Below, piece by piece: positions 1-9,096 of a DNA stretch of 64,000 nt. Each line of letters begins with the position of its first letter. Within the stretch, counting starts at the first letter, position 1. The position numbers were made by a program, and so were the translations under genes. The stretch comes from Comamonadaceae bacterium G21597-S1 (GTDB lineage: Bacteria; Pseudomonadota; Gammaproteobacteria; Burkholderiales; Burkholderiaceae_C): positions 42,707 to 106,706 of the forward strand of contig JAPWHR010000018.1 in assembly GCA_027214345.1 (NCBI GenBank). Reading direction: 5' to 3'. Below the pieces are notes generated by a model that was not told the origin of the DNA, did not search any database, and was given only the letters and a program-made list of their open reading frames with translations.

Positions 1-1048
1 CGGTACGCAGCACCGGCACCGTCAGGCGCAATCCGATGGTGCTCGAGGTCGACTGGATGTCGAGCGCGTTGAGCGGGTTCTCGACCACCTCGGCCCGGGA
101 CAGGTCGGCGAACACCTCCAGCGTCGCGTCGCGGGCGCTGATCGGCATGCCGTATGACGCCGACAACTTGCGGTAACCGGAGGCCGCGGCCAGCTCCCAG
201 CCCAGCACGTCGCCGCGGCCGGTCGGGCTGTACCACTGGCCGCGCAGCCCGGCGCGGGCCTGGCCCAGGCTGGGCGAGATGTCGTTGTCCAGTGTGGCGG
301 ATACCTGGCTGGCCGGGCCTTCCTCGATGCGCGCGTTCAGCCGCGCTTCGCCGGGCCGGTCGCCGGGCGAGAGTTCGGCGTTGATCCGTTCGACGAAAGG
401 CCCCTGCAGCAGCAGTTGCAGCCGGTCCTGCAAGGTGTTGACGTTGAGCGGGGCAGCGCCGCCGAGCGCGAGCCGGTCGGTGAGGTACTGGCTGCGCAGC
501 CGGGTGTTGCCGCTCACCGTGACCGCACTCAGCCGGCCTTCGACGATGCGGTATTCGACGACGCCGTCCACGACCTGCTGGTCCGGCAGCAGGGCGCCGG
601 AGTTGATGTAGCCGGCGTTGACGTATTTCAGCGTCAGTGCCTGGCGCAGCGCCGCGAGATCTTCCTGGGTGACATCGCGTCCGACGTAGGGCGCGGTGAC
701 CTCCGCCAGCGCTGCGTCGCTGAACACGGTGCTGCCGGTCACCCGGATCTCGCGCACGCGGATACGTGGCAGGCTGGCCGCGCGCTGCGTGGCTGCGGGA
801 GGCTGCGACGGTGGTGGCGCCTGCAGCTGCGGCGCGGGGCGGGCCGGTTGCAGCAGCGGCGGGGCTTGCGGGTCCTTGCCCGGCACGGCCGGCGGACCGG
901 TGTCCTGTGCCCGCACGATGGCCGGGCTCGATGCCAGCAGTGCGATCGCCAGGGTCAGGAGGCTTGCGCGGCGCATCGATCGGGCTGCCATGTGGCGGGG
1001 GATTTGCGGGAAGCGGAGCGTCGGATCTGGCAGGCGGGGATCCGTCAT
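1..1048 (-). CDS. TpsB-type outer-membrane transporter of two-partner secretion (ShlB/FhaC family), 3' end cut by window
   Basis: This gene encodes the outer-membrane beta-barrel that exports the neighbouring TpsA exoprotein. The visible part has a signal peptide (RRASLLTLAIALLAS, with Ala-Gln-Asp after it), a proline/glutamine-rich linker, then a POTRA-type region that reads IRVREIRVTGSTVFSD and NAGYINSGALLPDQQVVDG, followed by the start of the barrel. The rest lies beyond base 1. The ATG at 1048 overlaps the TpsA stop codon as ATGA, which suggests translational coupling, but the signal peptide begins more naturally at the in-frame ATG at 991 (19 codons later). Neither start has a clear Shine-Dalgarno. 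The family assignment is firm; the start is uncertain. Confidence 0.85.
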   Translation of the reverse strand, partial: MTDPRLPDPTLRFPQIPRHMAARSMRRASLLTLAIALLASSPAIVRAQDTGPPAVPGKDPQAPPLLQPARPAPQLQAPPPSQPPAATQRAASLPRIRVREIRVTGSTVFSDAALAEVTAPYVGRDVTQEDLAALRQALTLKYVNAGYINSGALLPDQQVVDGVVEYRIVEGRLSAVTVSGNTRLRSQYLTDRLALGGAAPLNVNTLQDRLQLLLQGPFVERINAELSPGDRPGEARLNARIEEGPASQVSATLDNDISPSLGQARAGLRGQWYSPTGRGDVLGWELAAASGYRKLSASYGMPISARDATLEVFADLSRAEVVENPLNALDIQSTSSTIGLRLTVPVLRT

Positions 1049-3714
1049 GGCGCGCAGCCCGCGGTCTGAAGAGACGCCAGGGTCGTCAAGGCGAAGCGCG
1101 GCGGCACGGGGTCGGGCCCTTGCGCGTAGGCGCGGGACGAGGCGACGGCTGTGCCGGCACGCGCGAGCGCGCCCAGGTCCATGCTGGGCAGGTAGCCGTC
1201 GGGGTCCGGCGGCAGGCCGCCGCGACCGACCTCGACCAGGCTGGACAGGCCGGCGCGCGCGGCGCTGCAACCGGCCCGCATCAGGCTGGATGCATCCAGG
1301 TAGGCGGCGGGCAACACGGCCAGTCCGGCGCTGACGTCGGTGTCCGGCGCGTCGATGTTCACCGCGCCGTCGATACCCAGGGCCGAAGATGCCGAGATGA
1401 TGGTGGCGGGGTCGGCGATCAGTTGCCCGGCGACGATGCCGATGTTGCCGCCCGGCCCGCCGAAAGCGTTGGCGATGATCTGGCTGTTCTGCAGCAGCAC
1501 GAACTGCGGGTCGATCGCGATGTTGCCGCCGCCGCCCGCGCCGCTTTCGACCGAGGTGGTGATCTGGCTGTCGACCAGCCGGATCAGCCGGGGCGCGAAC
1601 ACCTCGATGTTGCCGCCGTCTGACGTGAGCGCGCGCGTGGCGATGATGCCGCCGGACATGTCGAGGCTGTCCCCCAGGTGGACCTGGATATTGCCGGCCA
1701 GGCCGTCGCCCAGGCTGCTGGACGATATCGTGCCGCCGTTCGCGAGGCCCAGCGTCCATGCCTGCAACGTGACGTCGCCGCCGGCGCCGCTGCCCCGGGT
1801 CTCGGCCAGCAGTCCGCTGGGTCGCCCGTCGGCGCTGCCGTCGATCGTGACCGCGCCGCTGGCCGCGACGTTGACGCTGCCGGCGTTGCCGGTGCCCACG
1901 ACGAGCTGGTTGTTGTTGCTCTCGTCGAAACCACCGCTGAAGCTGCGGATCTGCGCACCCGCGCGCAGATCCAGCGTGCCGACGTTGGCAGTGACACTGC
2001 CCGCGTTGCCGTCGCCCACCGTCGTCGAATCGATCACGCCGCCTTGCATGCGCAAGACCGGCGTGGCCACGGTCAGCGTCCCGGCATCGCCGGTGGCGTT
2101 GGCCGCCGTCGCGGTGAAGATACCGCTGAGCAAGCCGTCGATGTCCACGCTTTCGCTGGCATTGACGGCCAGGTTGCCCGCCGGACCGAAGCCCCCGGTG
2201 GAACTGCTGACACGCGCGCCGCCGGCGAGGGCGAGCTTGCGGGTATGGATGGTCATGTCGCCGGCAGGGCCGCCGGTGGTTTCGGTCGACAGGCTCAGTG
2301 TGACCACGCCCAGGCCGCTGTCCGGGTCGATCGCACCGGTTGCCAGGATGTCGTCAGCGTGGATGACGAGGTCGCCGCCGGTACCGGGCCCGAAGTTGCG
2401 CGTGCCGACCAGGCCCCCGTTTCGCAGCGTCAGGCTGCCAGCAGTCGTGATCGACAGCGGCGATCCTGCCGCGGTATCGTAGTTGTCGGCGCTGATGCCG
2501 GTGAAACTGGCAGGGCCTTGTCCGTTGATCTCGATCCGACCCGCGCGGATCTGGATGGCACCGGCCGCGCCGGGGCCATAACTTTCGCTGATCACGAACG
2601 AGCCGTCGGAGATGGCCAGGGTGCCACCCACGTCGAGCCGAATGCCGGGCCCCTTGCCCAGGCCGCCGTAGCTGCCAGCGAGCAGCACCGAGATGATGCC
2701 CGATTCCGAATCCGTTTCGGCACGCAGGTCGCCGCGCACCGCGATGTCGATGGCGCCGCTGCTGTCGGCATCGCCAAATGTCTGTGCCAGCAAGCCGCCC
2801 GGTGACAATGTCAATGCGCCTGCGCGTACGACGATCGATCCGCCGGAACCGTCACCGGCGAAACCGAGGAAATGGCCTTGATCGTCGAAGGCACCCGGGT
2901 CGCCGACATCGATGAAACTGCCGCCCGAGATGTGCACGAGGCCCAGCGTGGCAAAGCCGCTCACGTCGATGGCGCCGTCGGTGCCGATGGCTGCGTCGCC
3001 GGCCGACGCCACGCTGGCCAGGCTGACGGTGGCGCCTGGCGCGACGATGGCTGAGCCGCCGAAGATGCCAGCCTGAATCAGGATGTCGCCGCCGACCAGC
3101 GCGAACGTCTTGCCCGCAGGTACGGGAGCCGGCGTGTAGGGAGCGCCGAGCCATGGGCCATCAAGCGTGATCGGTGCCGGCGTCGGCGACAGGAACCCGA
3201 AGGCCACCGGGTCGGCGGTGGTCAATACGCTGTTCTTCGCCGGATCGGCAAAAAATACGCCGTTCTCGCCGAGCTTGACGGAATCGGCGGTCGACAGGTA
3301 GACGGATCCGCTGACGTCGAAGAAGCCGTTGGCGCCGAGGATGATGCCGTTCGGATTGATGAAATAGAAATTCGCGCCGGGGATGGTGACGACCAGCGGC
3401 CCGTCAATGATGCTGGCCTTGAGCCCGGTGATTTCGCTGGTGCCGCCGGTAACGCGGGAGATCACGTTGCGGATGCCGTCGGGGCCGACGAAGACGGCTG
3501 CGTCGCCTCCGAGGACGTTGAACACGCGGAAGCTGTGGAACAGGTTGTTGCCACGTGTTTCTCCACGGCTGGCTTCGATGACCATGTCGCCGCCAGGCAG
3601 CGTGGCGCCGGAGGCGTGGAACACCACTTCACCATGCAGGGCACCCGCCGTGGCGAGCAATGCACAAAAGCCTGCACATCGGCACAATCTCCTTGCGCGG
3701 GCACCAAAAACCAT
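1045..3714 (-). CDS. TpsA exoprotein with filamentous-haemagglutinin N-terminal domain
   Basis: This 889-residue secreted protein is the partner of the TpsB transporter just downstream. It has a signal peptide, then the FHA/HMW1-type secretion domain (HASGATLPGGD near residue 30, then IPGANFYFINPNGIILG and GFFDVSGS), followed by a long Gly/Ala/Asn-rich region of degenerate beta-helix repeats. Near the C-terminus is a Cys followed by EVGRGGLPPDPDGYLP, a tail common in cyanobacterial-type TpsA proteins. The start at 3714 is preferred over upstream in-frame codons because it has an AGGAAAAGGA ribosome site and gives the signal peptide directly. No catalytic domain or surface-anchor motif was seen. 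Likely an adhesin or surface protein. Confidence 0.88.
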   Translation of the reverse strand: MVFGARARRLCRCAGFCALLATAGALHGEVVFHASGATLPGGDMVIEASRGETRGNNLFHSFRVFNVLGGDAAVFVGPDGIRNVISRVTGGTSEITGLKASIIDGPLVVTIPGANFYFINPNGIILGANGFFDVSGSVYLSTADSVKLGENGVFFADPAKNSVLTTADPVAFGFLSPTPAPITLDGPWLGAPYTPAPVPAGKTFALVGGDILIQAGIFGGSAIVAPGATVSLASVASAGDAAIGTDGAIDVSGFATLGLVHISGGSFIDVGDPGAFDDQGHFLGFAGDGSGGSIVVRAGALTLSPGGLLAQTFGDADSSGAIDIAVRGDLRAETDSESGIISVLLAGSYGGLGKGPGIRLDVGGTLAISDGSFVISESYGPGAAGAIQIRAGRIEINGQGPASFTGISADNYDTAAGSPLSITTAGSLTLRNGGLVGTRNFGPGTGGDLVIHADDILATGAIDPDSGLGVVTLSLSTETTGGPAGDMTIHTRKLALAGGARVSSSTGGFGPAGNLAVNASESVDIDGLLSGIFTATAANATGDAGTLTVATPVLRMQGGVIDSTTVGDGNAGSVTANVGTLDLRAGAQIRSFSGGFDESNNNQLVVGTGNAGSVNVAASGAVTIDGSADGRPSGLLAETRGSGAGGDVTLQAWTLGLANGGTISSSSLGDGLAGNIQVHLGDSLDMSGGIIATRALTSDGGNIEVFAPRLIRLVDSQITTSVESGAGGGGNIAIDPQFVLLQNSQIIANAFGGPGGNIGIVAGQLIADPATIISASSALGIDGAVNIDAPDTDVSAGLAVLPAAYLDASSLMRAGCSAARAGLSSLVEVGRGGLPPDPDGYLPSMDLGALARAGTAVASSRAYAQGPDPVPPRFALTTLASLQTAGCAP

Positions 3715-3863
3715 GTTGGTTTCCTTTTCCTGGCCAGATGCAAGAAGGGTAACAAGAAAAACCGCTCGCGCACACGGCTGTTCGCGGGCAACTGAAAAGA
3801 AACCCCCGCAGCGCAGGTTGCAGGGGCCGCGTGCGACGATGCGCGGCGCCGGCCGGTCGGGTC

Positions 3864-4763
3864 TCAGCCGGCGTCCAGGCGGCTTTGCCGGCTGCGACGT
3901 GCCCACGCCACCGCAATCAGGCCCAGTCCGACCAGAGCCAGACTGCCGGGTTCCGGAACGAACGTGGCGCCTGCAACGCTGGACGCGAAAAAGCCGTTTA
4001 CAGGTACGCCGCCGCAGCGTCCGGTGCCCTGCAAACAGTCTTCATTGATGCGCGAGACACTGCTGCCGCCGCTGAGGCTTCCGTCGTCGAGGGCGTACAG
4101 GTTCGTCCCGACGTTCACGTATGGGCCGAGGTGCAGCAGCTGCTGCGCAAGCGCGAGGTAGAAGTTGGTGGGATTGGTGATGTTATCGACCGTGACATGG
4201 AACACATCACCGGCATTGTGGGCATACAGAAGGAACATGTCGCCGACCACGGGGGTGTCGCTGCCGTCCACGGGCAACGCGCCGACGGTCGGCGACAAGC
4301 CGCCGTTGTACACCAGCGTACCGACTGGCCGGTCCGCCGCCGTGAGGCCCAACGTGATGGTGTCGACGCCGTCGTTGCTGTCCGAGACGTTGCTGTCCAG
4401 GATCGGAGCGCTTGTCGAGGGCCCGGTCTGGATGGCATTGGCGAGATTGAAGCTGTTGAAACCCAGGTTGAGTGTCCAACTACCTGCCAACCCCGACGCA
4501 CCGTACGAACTGGTGAAGGTTCCCGTGAGTTGACTGGTCAGCGCAAACGTTTGCCCCGGGGACGCACTGGGTGTGTAAAAGAATTCCGAATTGGCAACGG
4601 CAATGCTGTCGAAGTCGAGGTTCAGGTCCAGCGGTCGATAGACGCCAGTCACGGTTGTCGACCCGGAGCGCGAGGTAATGGGGTACGACGTTTGTGCCGC
4701 CGCGCTCAGGGCCGCGCCCAGCAGGGTTGTGATGAGGACGGTCTTCAAGCTGCGGCAATGCAT
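3864..4763 (-). CDS. PEP-CTERM sorting-domain exported protein
   Basis: A 299-residue exported protein with an N-terminal signal peptide (MHCRSLKTVLITTLLGAALSAAA) and a C-terminal PEP-CTERM tail: VPEPGS at about residue 269, a hydrophobic stretch, then a basic RRSRQSR end. Such tails are recognised by the EpsH/exosortase system in Gram-negative bacteria that make exopolysaccharide; no exosortase gene lies in this window. The central region is low-complexity, rich in Ser, Thr, Asn and Gly, and matches nothing I can name. A CAGGAG ribosome site precedes the ATG. It lies between the TpsA gene and the divergent cyclase gene. Confidence 0.85.
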   Translation of the reverse strand: MHCRSLKTVLITTLLGAALSAAAQTSYPITSRSGSTTVTGVYRPLDLNLDFDSIAVANSEFFYTPSASPGQTFALTSQLTGTFTSSYGASGLAGSWTLNLGFNSFNLANAIQTGPSTSAPILDSNVSDSNDGVDTITLGLTAADRPVGTLVYNGGLSPTVGALPVDGSDTPVVGDMFLLYAHNAGDVFHVTVDNITNPTNFYLALAQQLLHLGPYVNVGTNLYALDDGSLSGGSSVSRINEDCLQGTGRCGGVPVNGFFASSVAGATFVPEPGSLALVGLGLIAVAWARRSRQSRLDAG

Positions 4764-5145
4764 TTTCTCGACTCCTGGGCGTGGGTTTGCTGTCGGTACG
4801 GCAGCGCTGCCGCCAACAAAGCATTTAACGCGCCAACAAGGAAATACTTCACGAAATCAACTGCTTGTACGACTGACATCGTCTCCGTTTGTGATAGTTG
4901 TCAATTTTCCTGACATAGGCTGGTGGTGCGGGTGCGCCCGGACATGGGAGCCAATTTCAATTCCGACAACCAACCGTTGGCAAACGCCCGCCGTGCCAGG
5001 TCTCGCGCGCAGGCGATGAACGGGCCGGGCAGGGCAGAACAGGACAGGCTGTCTCATCGGTTCCGGCCATGCTACGCTCGCGCGCTGACCGCTGCGGGAT
5101 CGGCATCGTTCGCGCCGCGCCGTCCGGTCCTTCGACAGGAGTCCC
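4764..5145. promoter_or_regulatory. Divergent intergenic region between PEP-CTERM gene and cyclase gene
   Basis: About 380 bases with no convincing gene. The half nearest the PEP-CTERM gene is AT-richer than its surroundings (about 4820-4920) and probably carries its promoter; no clean -35/-10 pair was found. A perfect 14-base palindrome CGGCAGCGCTGCCG sits at 4799-4812, inside the probable 5' leader of the PEP-CTERM gene. The cyclase GTG start at 5146 has AGGAG at 5137-5141. Confidence 0.4.
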
Positions 5146-7110
5146 GTGCCGACTGCCCCGTCCCGTCTCAGCAAGCTGGGCCACTGGCTGCGCCAACCGG
5201 TAGCCATAGGCCTGGGCATTGGCCTGGCCGCATTCCTGGCGATGGCCGGCCTGCGCCTGCTGGGAGGCCTGCAGGCGATGGAGCTGGCGGTGTACGACCT
5301 GTATCTGAACGCCCGTCCTGAAGGCGGCCGGCAGGAGGACCGCGTCGCCGTGGTACTGATCGATGACGAGGACATCCGCCGCATCGGCCGTTGGCCGATG
5401 GACGACGCAACACTGGCGCAAGTGGCAGAGAACCTGTCGCAGGCCGGCCCGCAGGCGATCGGATTCGACCTGTACCGCGACCTTCCGGTTGCGCCGGGCA
5501 CGGAGCGGCTCGAGCGGCTGCTGGCGTCCAGCGAGCAGCTTTTCTTCGTGATGAAGTTCGGCGGCCGCGACGCCGCCCGCGTGTCGCCACCGCCCGTGCT
5601 GGACGGCACCGAGCGCATCGGATTTGCTGATTTGTTGGTCGATCCGGGCGGGTTCGTGCGGCGCGGCTTGTTGTTTCTCGACGACGGCGAGACGCTCGGT
5701 TTTGCGTTCGCGTGGCGGCTGGCGCTGCCTTACCTGGCGACGTACGGCGTGACCCCGGCGGCCGGCGAACCGGACCCGGAGCACGTGCGCCTGGGTTCCG
5801 TCACGCTGCGCCCGATGGAAACCAATGACGGGCCCTACGTGCGGGCCGATGCGGCCGGCTACCAGTTCCCGCTCGACTACCAGGGCGGCGAGCGACCATT
5901 TCGCACGTTCTCTCTGACCGAGGTGCTGGACCGCACGGTGCCGCCTGAGGCGCTGCGCGGTCGCATCGTGCTGGTGGGGGTCTCGGCCGACAGCGTCAAG
6001 GACCTGTTCCTGACTCCGTTCAACCATGGGCAATCCGACGCGGCGAGCACGCCCGGGGTGCTGATCCATGCGCATGCCGTCAGCCAGTTGCTGCGCGCCG
6101 GGCTCGATGGCCAACGTCCGCTGGCTTTTGTGCCCACCGGGGTCGGTTATCTGGGCATGCTGGTCTGGAGCCTGGTGGCGGTGGCCACCGCGCTGCGGGT
6201 GCGCGCGTTGTGGCTGCTGGCGCTGTTGGCAACATGCGAGACGCTCGCGCTTTTCGGCGGCAGCTACCTGGCCTTCCTGGCCGGATGGTGGGTACCGGTG
6301 GTCCCGATGGCGCTGGTCGGGTTGGTCAGCGCCAGCCTGTCCGAGGCCTACCTGTCCAGCCTGGAGCGCAACGAGCGCCAGTACCTGATGGACATCTTCT
6401 CGCGGCAGGTCTCGCCCGACGTGGCCGAGGAAATGTGGCGCTCGCGCGACCAGTTCCTCGAGAGTGGACGCCTCAAGCCGCGCCTGCTCACCGCCACCAT
6501 CCTGTTCACCGACCTGCACAACTTCACGCCGGTGGCCGAGCAACTGTCACCCCCGGAGTTGATGGACTGGCTCAACCTGTACATGGACCGCATGGCCGGC
6601 CTGGTGATGCAGCACGGTGGCGTCGTCGACGACTATTTCGGCGATGCCATCAAGGCGAACTTCGGCGTTCCCGCCGTGCGCCAGGACGAACACGCGATCG
6701 ACGAGGACGCGCGCCATGCGGTGCGTTGTGCACTGGCCATGGGCGTGGCGCTGGAGCAGATGAACCGCGACTGGGAGGCCGCGGGCCTGCCGCATATCAG
6801 CATGCGCGTGGGCATCGCGACCGGCGAGGTGGTCGCCGGTTGCCTGGGCAGCACGCAACGCATGAAGTTCACGACGCTGGGCGACGTCGTCAATACCGCG
6901 GCCCGGATGGAGACCTACGGCAAGGACGATCCGGCGGTCACAGCGCCCGATGCGATCAGCCGGGTGCTGATGTCCGACGAGACGGCGCGGCGCATCGGCG
7001 ACGGTTTCGTTACCACGGTCGTAGGCGATCTGAGGCTCAAGGGCAAGGCCAGCCCGGTCAGGGTGTACCGGCTCGAGGGGGAGCGCGTCGCCGGCCCGGC
7101 GCCATCCTGA
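5146..7110 (+). CDS. CHASE2-domain class III adenylate/guanylate cyclase
   Basis: This 654-residue membrane protein should sense an extracytoplasmic signal and make a cyclic nucleotide in the cytoplasm. Order: a membrane segment at about 19-41, a periplasmic CHASE2 domain at about 45-330 (VYDLYLNARP, VVLIDDEDIRRIGRWP), three or so membrane segments at about 330-405, then a class III cyclase domain at about 440-620. Catalytic residues are present: metal-binding Asp in FTDLHNFT (about 456) and in YFGDAI (about 500), the adenine-type Lys in MKFTT (about 574), Asp in LGD (about 580), and the Asn/Arg pair in VVNTAAR. It starts with GTG. The Lys/Asp pair favours ATP over GTP. Confidence 0.93.
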   Translation: MPTAPSRLSKLGHWLRQPVAIGLGIGLAAFLAMAGLRLLGGLQAMELAVYDLYLNARPEGGRQEDRVAVVLIDDEDIRRIGRWPMDDATLAQVAENLSQAGPQAIGFDLYRDLPVAPGTERLERLLASSEQLFFVMKFGGRDAARVSPPPVLDGTERIGFADLLVDPGGFVRRGLLFLDDGETLGFAFAWRLALPYLATYGVTPAAGEPDPEHVRLGSVTLRPMETNDGPYVRADAAGYQFPLDYQGGERPFRTFSLTEVLDRTVPPEALRGRIVLVGVSADSVKDLFLTPFNHGQSDAASTPGVLIHAHAVSQLLRAGLDGQRPLAFVPTGVGYLGMLVWSLVAVATALRVRALWLLALLATCETLALFGGSYLAFLAGWWVPVVPMALVGLVSASLSEAYLSSLERNERQYLMDIFSRQVSPDVAEEMWRSRDQFLESGRLKPRLLTATILFTDLHNFTPVAEQLSPPELMDWLNLYMDRMAGLVMQHGGVVDDYFGDAIKANFGVPAVRQDEHAIDEDARHAVRCALAMGVALEQMNRDWEAAGLPHISMRVGIATGEVVAGCLGSTQRMKFTTLGDVVNTAARMETYGKDDPAVTAPDAISRVLMSDETARRIGDGFVTTVVGDLRLKGKASPVRVYRLEGERVAGPAPS

Positions 7111-7253
7111 TGCCGAACCCGGGGGGCGACATGGCCGGTTCGATGTGGATTGGCAAGGGGCGGTCGCTGCCCCTATACTTTTTGTGCTGCGTCCTTCGCC
7201 GCGCGGCGCCGCAGCAGCGGCGCCAGGCGCCGGATGAACACCAGGAACATGCC

Positions 7254-7967
7254 ATGCACATCGCGTCGACGTTCTCTCTTCTCTGTGCCGCTCTCCTGTT
7301 CCTGCAGGCCCCTGCGGTCGTGCAGGCGCAGACGACTTCGTCCGCGGGCTCTGCTGGCACCTTCGTCTACAAGCCGCCGCTGCGTGGTGCGCCCGCCCGG
7401 CGGGTCGGCGGGGCCACACGGGGCACCGGCGACTCGGGCCTGGTGCTCCAGGTGCTGGCGCCCGATCAGACCGGACTGACCACGCAGGCTCAACCGACGC
7501 TGTACTGGTATGCCTCCAAGGCCTCGAACACGTCGATCGAGGTGACGCTGATCGCGGACAGCGCCGAAGTACCGGTGTTGTCGAAGAACCTCGCATTGAC
7601 AGCGGCCGGGGTGCAGTCCGTCGACCTGGAAAAACTGGGTGTCACGCTCCAGCCCGAGACCGATTACGAGTGGTATGTGTCGGCCGTATCGGATACCGAC
7701 CAACGGTCCAAGGATGTCACTAGCGGAGGAGCGATCCGCCGGGTGGCGGCCGACCCGGTCATACGGGCCCGCGCCGAAGCCGCCGGCGCAACCGCTGCGC
7801 CGGGCGTCTATGCCGAGGCCGGGCTCTGGTATGACGCGATCGCCGCGTTGTCGAGACTGATCGAACGTAATCCGGCTGACGCCCGGCTGCGCGCTCAACG
7901 GGCTGCGCTGCTCGAGCAGGTCGGGTTGCCGAAGGCCGCAGAGTTCGACCGGGCGGGCGGATCCTGA
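7254..7967 (+). CDS. DUF928 family exported protein
   Basis: A 237-residue protein with a signal peptide (to about VQAQ, residue 24) followed by the DUF928 signature: YKPPLRGAPARRVGG, then LAPDQTGLTTQAQPTLYWYAS and a beta-rich region ending in DYEWYVSAV. The family is known mainly from cyanobacteria, where it often sits beside CHASE2 proteins and two-partner secretion genes; that same company is found here. Its molecular function is unknown to me. The start is chosen for the AGGA ribosome site and signal peptide; the upstream in-frame region is antisense-like cyclase sequence. The stop lies 6 bases from the stop of the convergent LysR gene. Confidence 0.85.
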   Translation: MHIASTFSLLCAALLFLQAPAVVQAQTTSSAGSAGTFVYKPPLRGAPARRVGGATRGTGDSGLVLQVLAPDQTGLTTQAQPTLYWYASKASNTSIEVTLIADSAEVPVLSKNLALTAAGVQSVDLEKLGVTLQPETDYEWYVSAVSDTDQRSKDVTSGGAIRRVAADPVIRARAEAAGATAAPGVYAEAGLWYDAIAALSRLIERNPADARLRAQRAALLEQVGLPKAAEFDRAGGS

Positions 7968-7973
7968 CGCGGC

Positions 7974-8906
7974 CTACCGCGCAGGGGTTGGCGCGAGTCG
8001 AACCTTGCCCTTGCCGATCCTCTTGCTGAACGTGCTGTATTCCCGCGCCATCTGCACGACCGCTTCGATCAGTGGTGACGTTCGCGTGCGGGGCAACACC
8101 GCGAAGAAGGGCACGGGCGGCATCAGAGGGCGCACGCGCACGGGGATCAGGTCCTTGCTGGCGAACTGCGGTTCGTAATACGCCAGCGGCAGATAGGAGA
8201 TGCCGAGGTTGGCCGTGGCCAGTCGCGCCGACGTTTCCATGCTGCCCGAGTCGATGATCTTGTCGAGTTTCACGCCACCGTTTTCATACCAGGCCTCGAT
8301 CATGCCGTGCAGCAATGACGACGAGGGCTGACAGATCAAGGGCCAGGCCACCAGGGATTCGGGCGTATGCGTGCGGTCGGGCGAGGGAAAGTGTGGTCCC
8401 GCGACGAAGCTGAATCGCACGGCACCCAGCGGTTCCATGCGCATGCCGACGATCGGCATGCCGTCGGTCGGCATCAGCAACAGATCGAGATCGCCATCGC
8501 GCAGTCGTTTGAGCATGCTGCCGCTCAGGCCGACCTGCAATTCGACATCCACATGGGGAAGTCGCGAGGCAATCGCCTCCACCAGGGAGGCTAGCCAGGT
8601 CAGGCCGACCAGTTCGGAGACGCCGATGCGGATGGTGCCGCTGATGGTCCCGGCGCCGACGATGAAGTGCCGGATATCAGTCAGCAAACGCACGACGTCT
8701 TCGGCGTAAGGCATCAGTTCGCGGCCCTTTGGTGTGAGCTTGACGCTTCGCCGCGAGCGGTCGAGCAGCGGCGCGCCCACCTCCTTTTCGAGTTCTGCGA
8801 TGCGCATGGAGACAGTCGACTGGGTGGTGTGCAGGCGGCGGGCCGCAAGGCCGAAGGATCGCAACTTTGCAATCCAGTTGAAGGTTTCGAGTTGTTGAAG
8901 ATTCAT
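7974..8906 (-). CDS. LysR-family transcriptional regulator
   Basis: A 310-residue LysR regulator with an N-terminal winged helix-turn-helix (LETFNWIAKLRSFGLAARRLHTTQSTVSMRIAELE) and a C-terminal substrate-binding domain. The start at 8906 gives the usual NLQQLETF beginning; an in-frame upstream ATG at 8933 would add nine residues. It is transcribed away from the dioxygenase/ABC-transporter genes that start at 9097 and shares a 190-base AT-rich intergenic region with them. Family practice and this arrangement suggest that it controls that operon in response to its substrate. Confidence 0.92.
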   Translation of the reverse strand: MNLQQLETFNWIAKLRSFGLAARRLHTTQSTVSMRIAELEKEVGAPLLDRSRRSVKLTPKGRELMPYAEDVVRLLTDIRHFIVGAGTISGTIRIGVSELVGLTWLASLVEAIASRLPHVDVELQVGLSGSMLKRLRDGDLDLLLMPTDGMPIVGMRMEPLGAVRFSFVAGPHFPSPDRTHTPESLVAWPLICQPSSSLLHGMIEAWYENGGVKLDKIIDSGSMETSARLATANLGISYLPLAYYEPQFASKDLIPVRVRPLMPPVPFFAVLPRTRTSPLIEAVVQMAREYSTFSKRIGKGKVRLAPTPAR

Positions 8907-9096
8907 ATCAATTGTGATGATGTCGGAGTTCAATAATTATCATATTTTTTTACTATTTCCCCGTGATACGCTTTGCGACATTGATGACATATCGATGACG
9001 CGGGGACGTGAATGGCGGTCGGAAATTCGCGCCGAATGCGTGTTTCCGGTACTTGATCCGTCGTCCTGTCCAGCCGCCATCAACGTGGAGTTCGCA
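8907..9096. promoter_or_regulatory. AT-rich divergent promoter region between LysR and dioxygenase genes
   Basis: This 190-base gap is markedly AT-rich compared with its surroundings, with an 8-base palindrome ATAATTAT at 8933-8940 followed by a run of T at about 8944-8950. It is the expected location of a LysR operator and the two divergent promoters. No confident -35/-10 pair could be assigned. A GTGGAG ribosome site at 9085-9090 serves the plus-strand gene. Confidence 0.45.

Noticed and set aside
4957..6543. A 528-codon open frame antisense to the cyclase gene
   Set aside because: It has no recognisable domain, is rich in Gln/Arg/His as is usual for antisense frames of GC-rich genes, and lies wholly opposite a protein with clear catalytic motifs.
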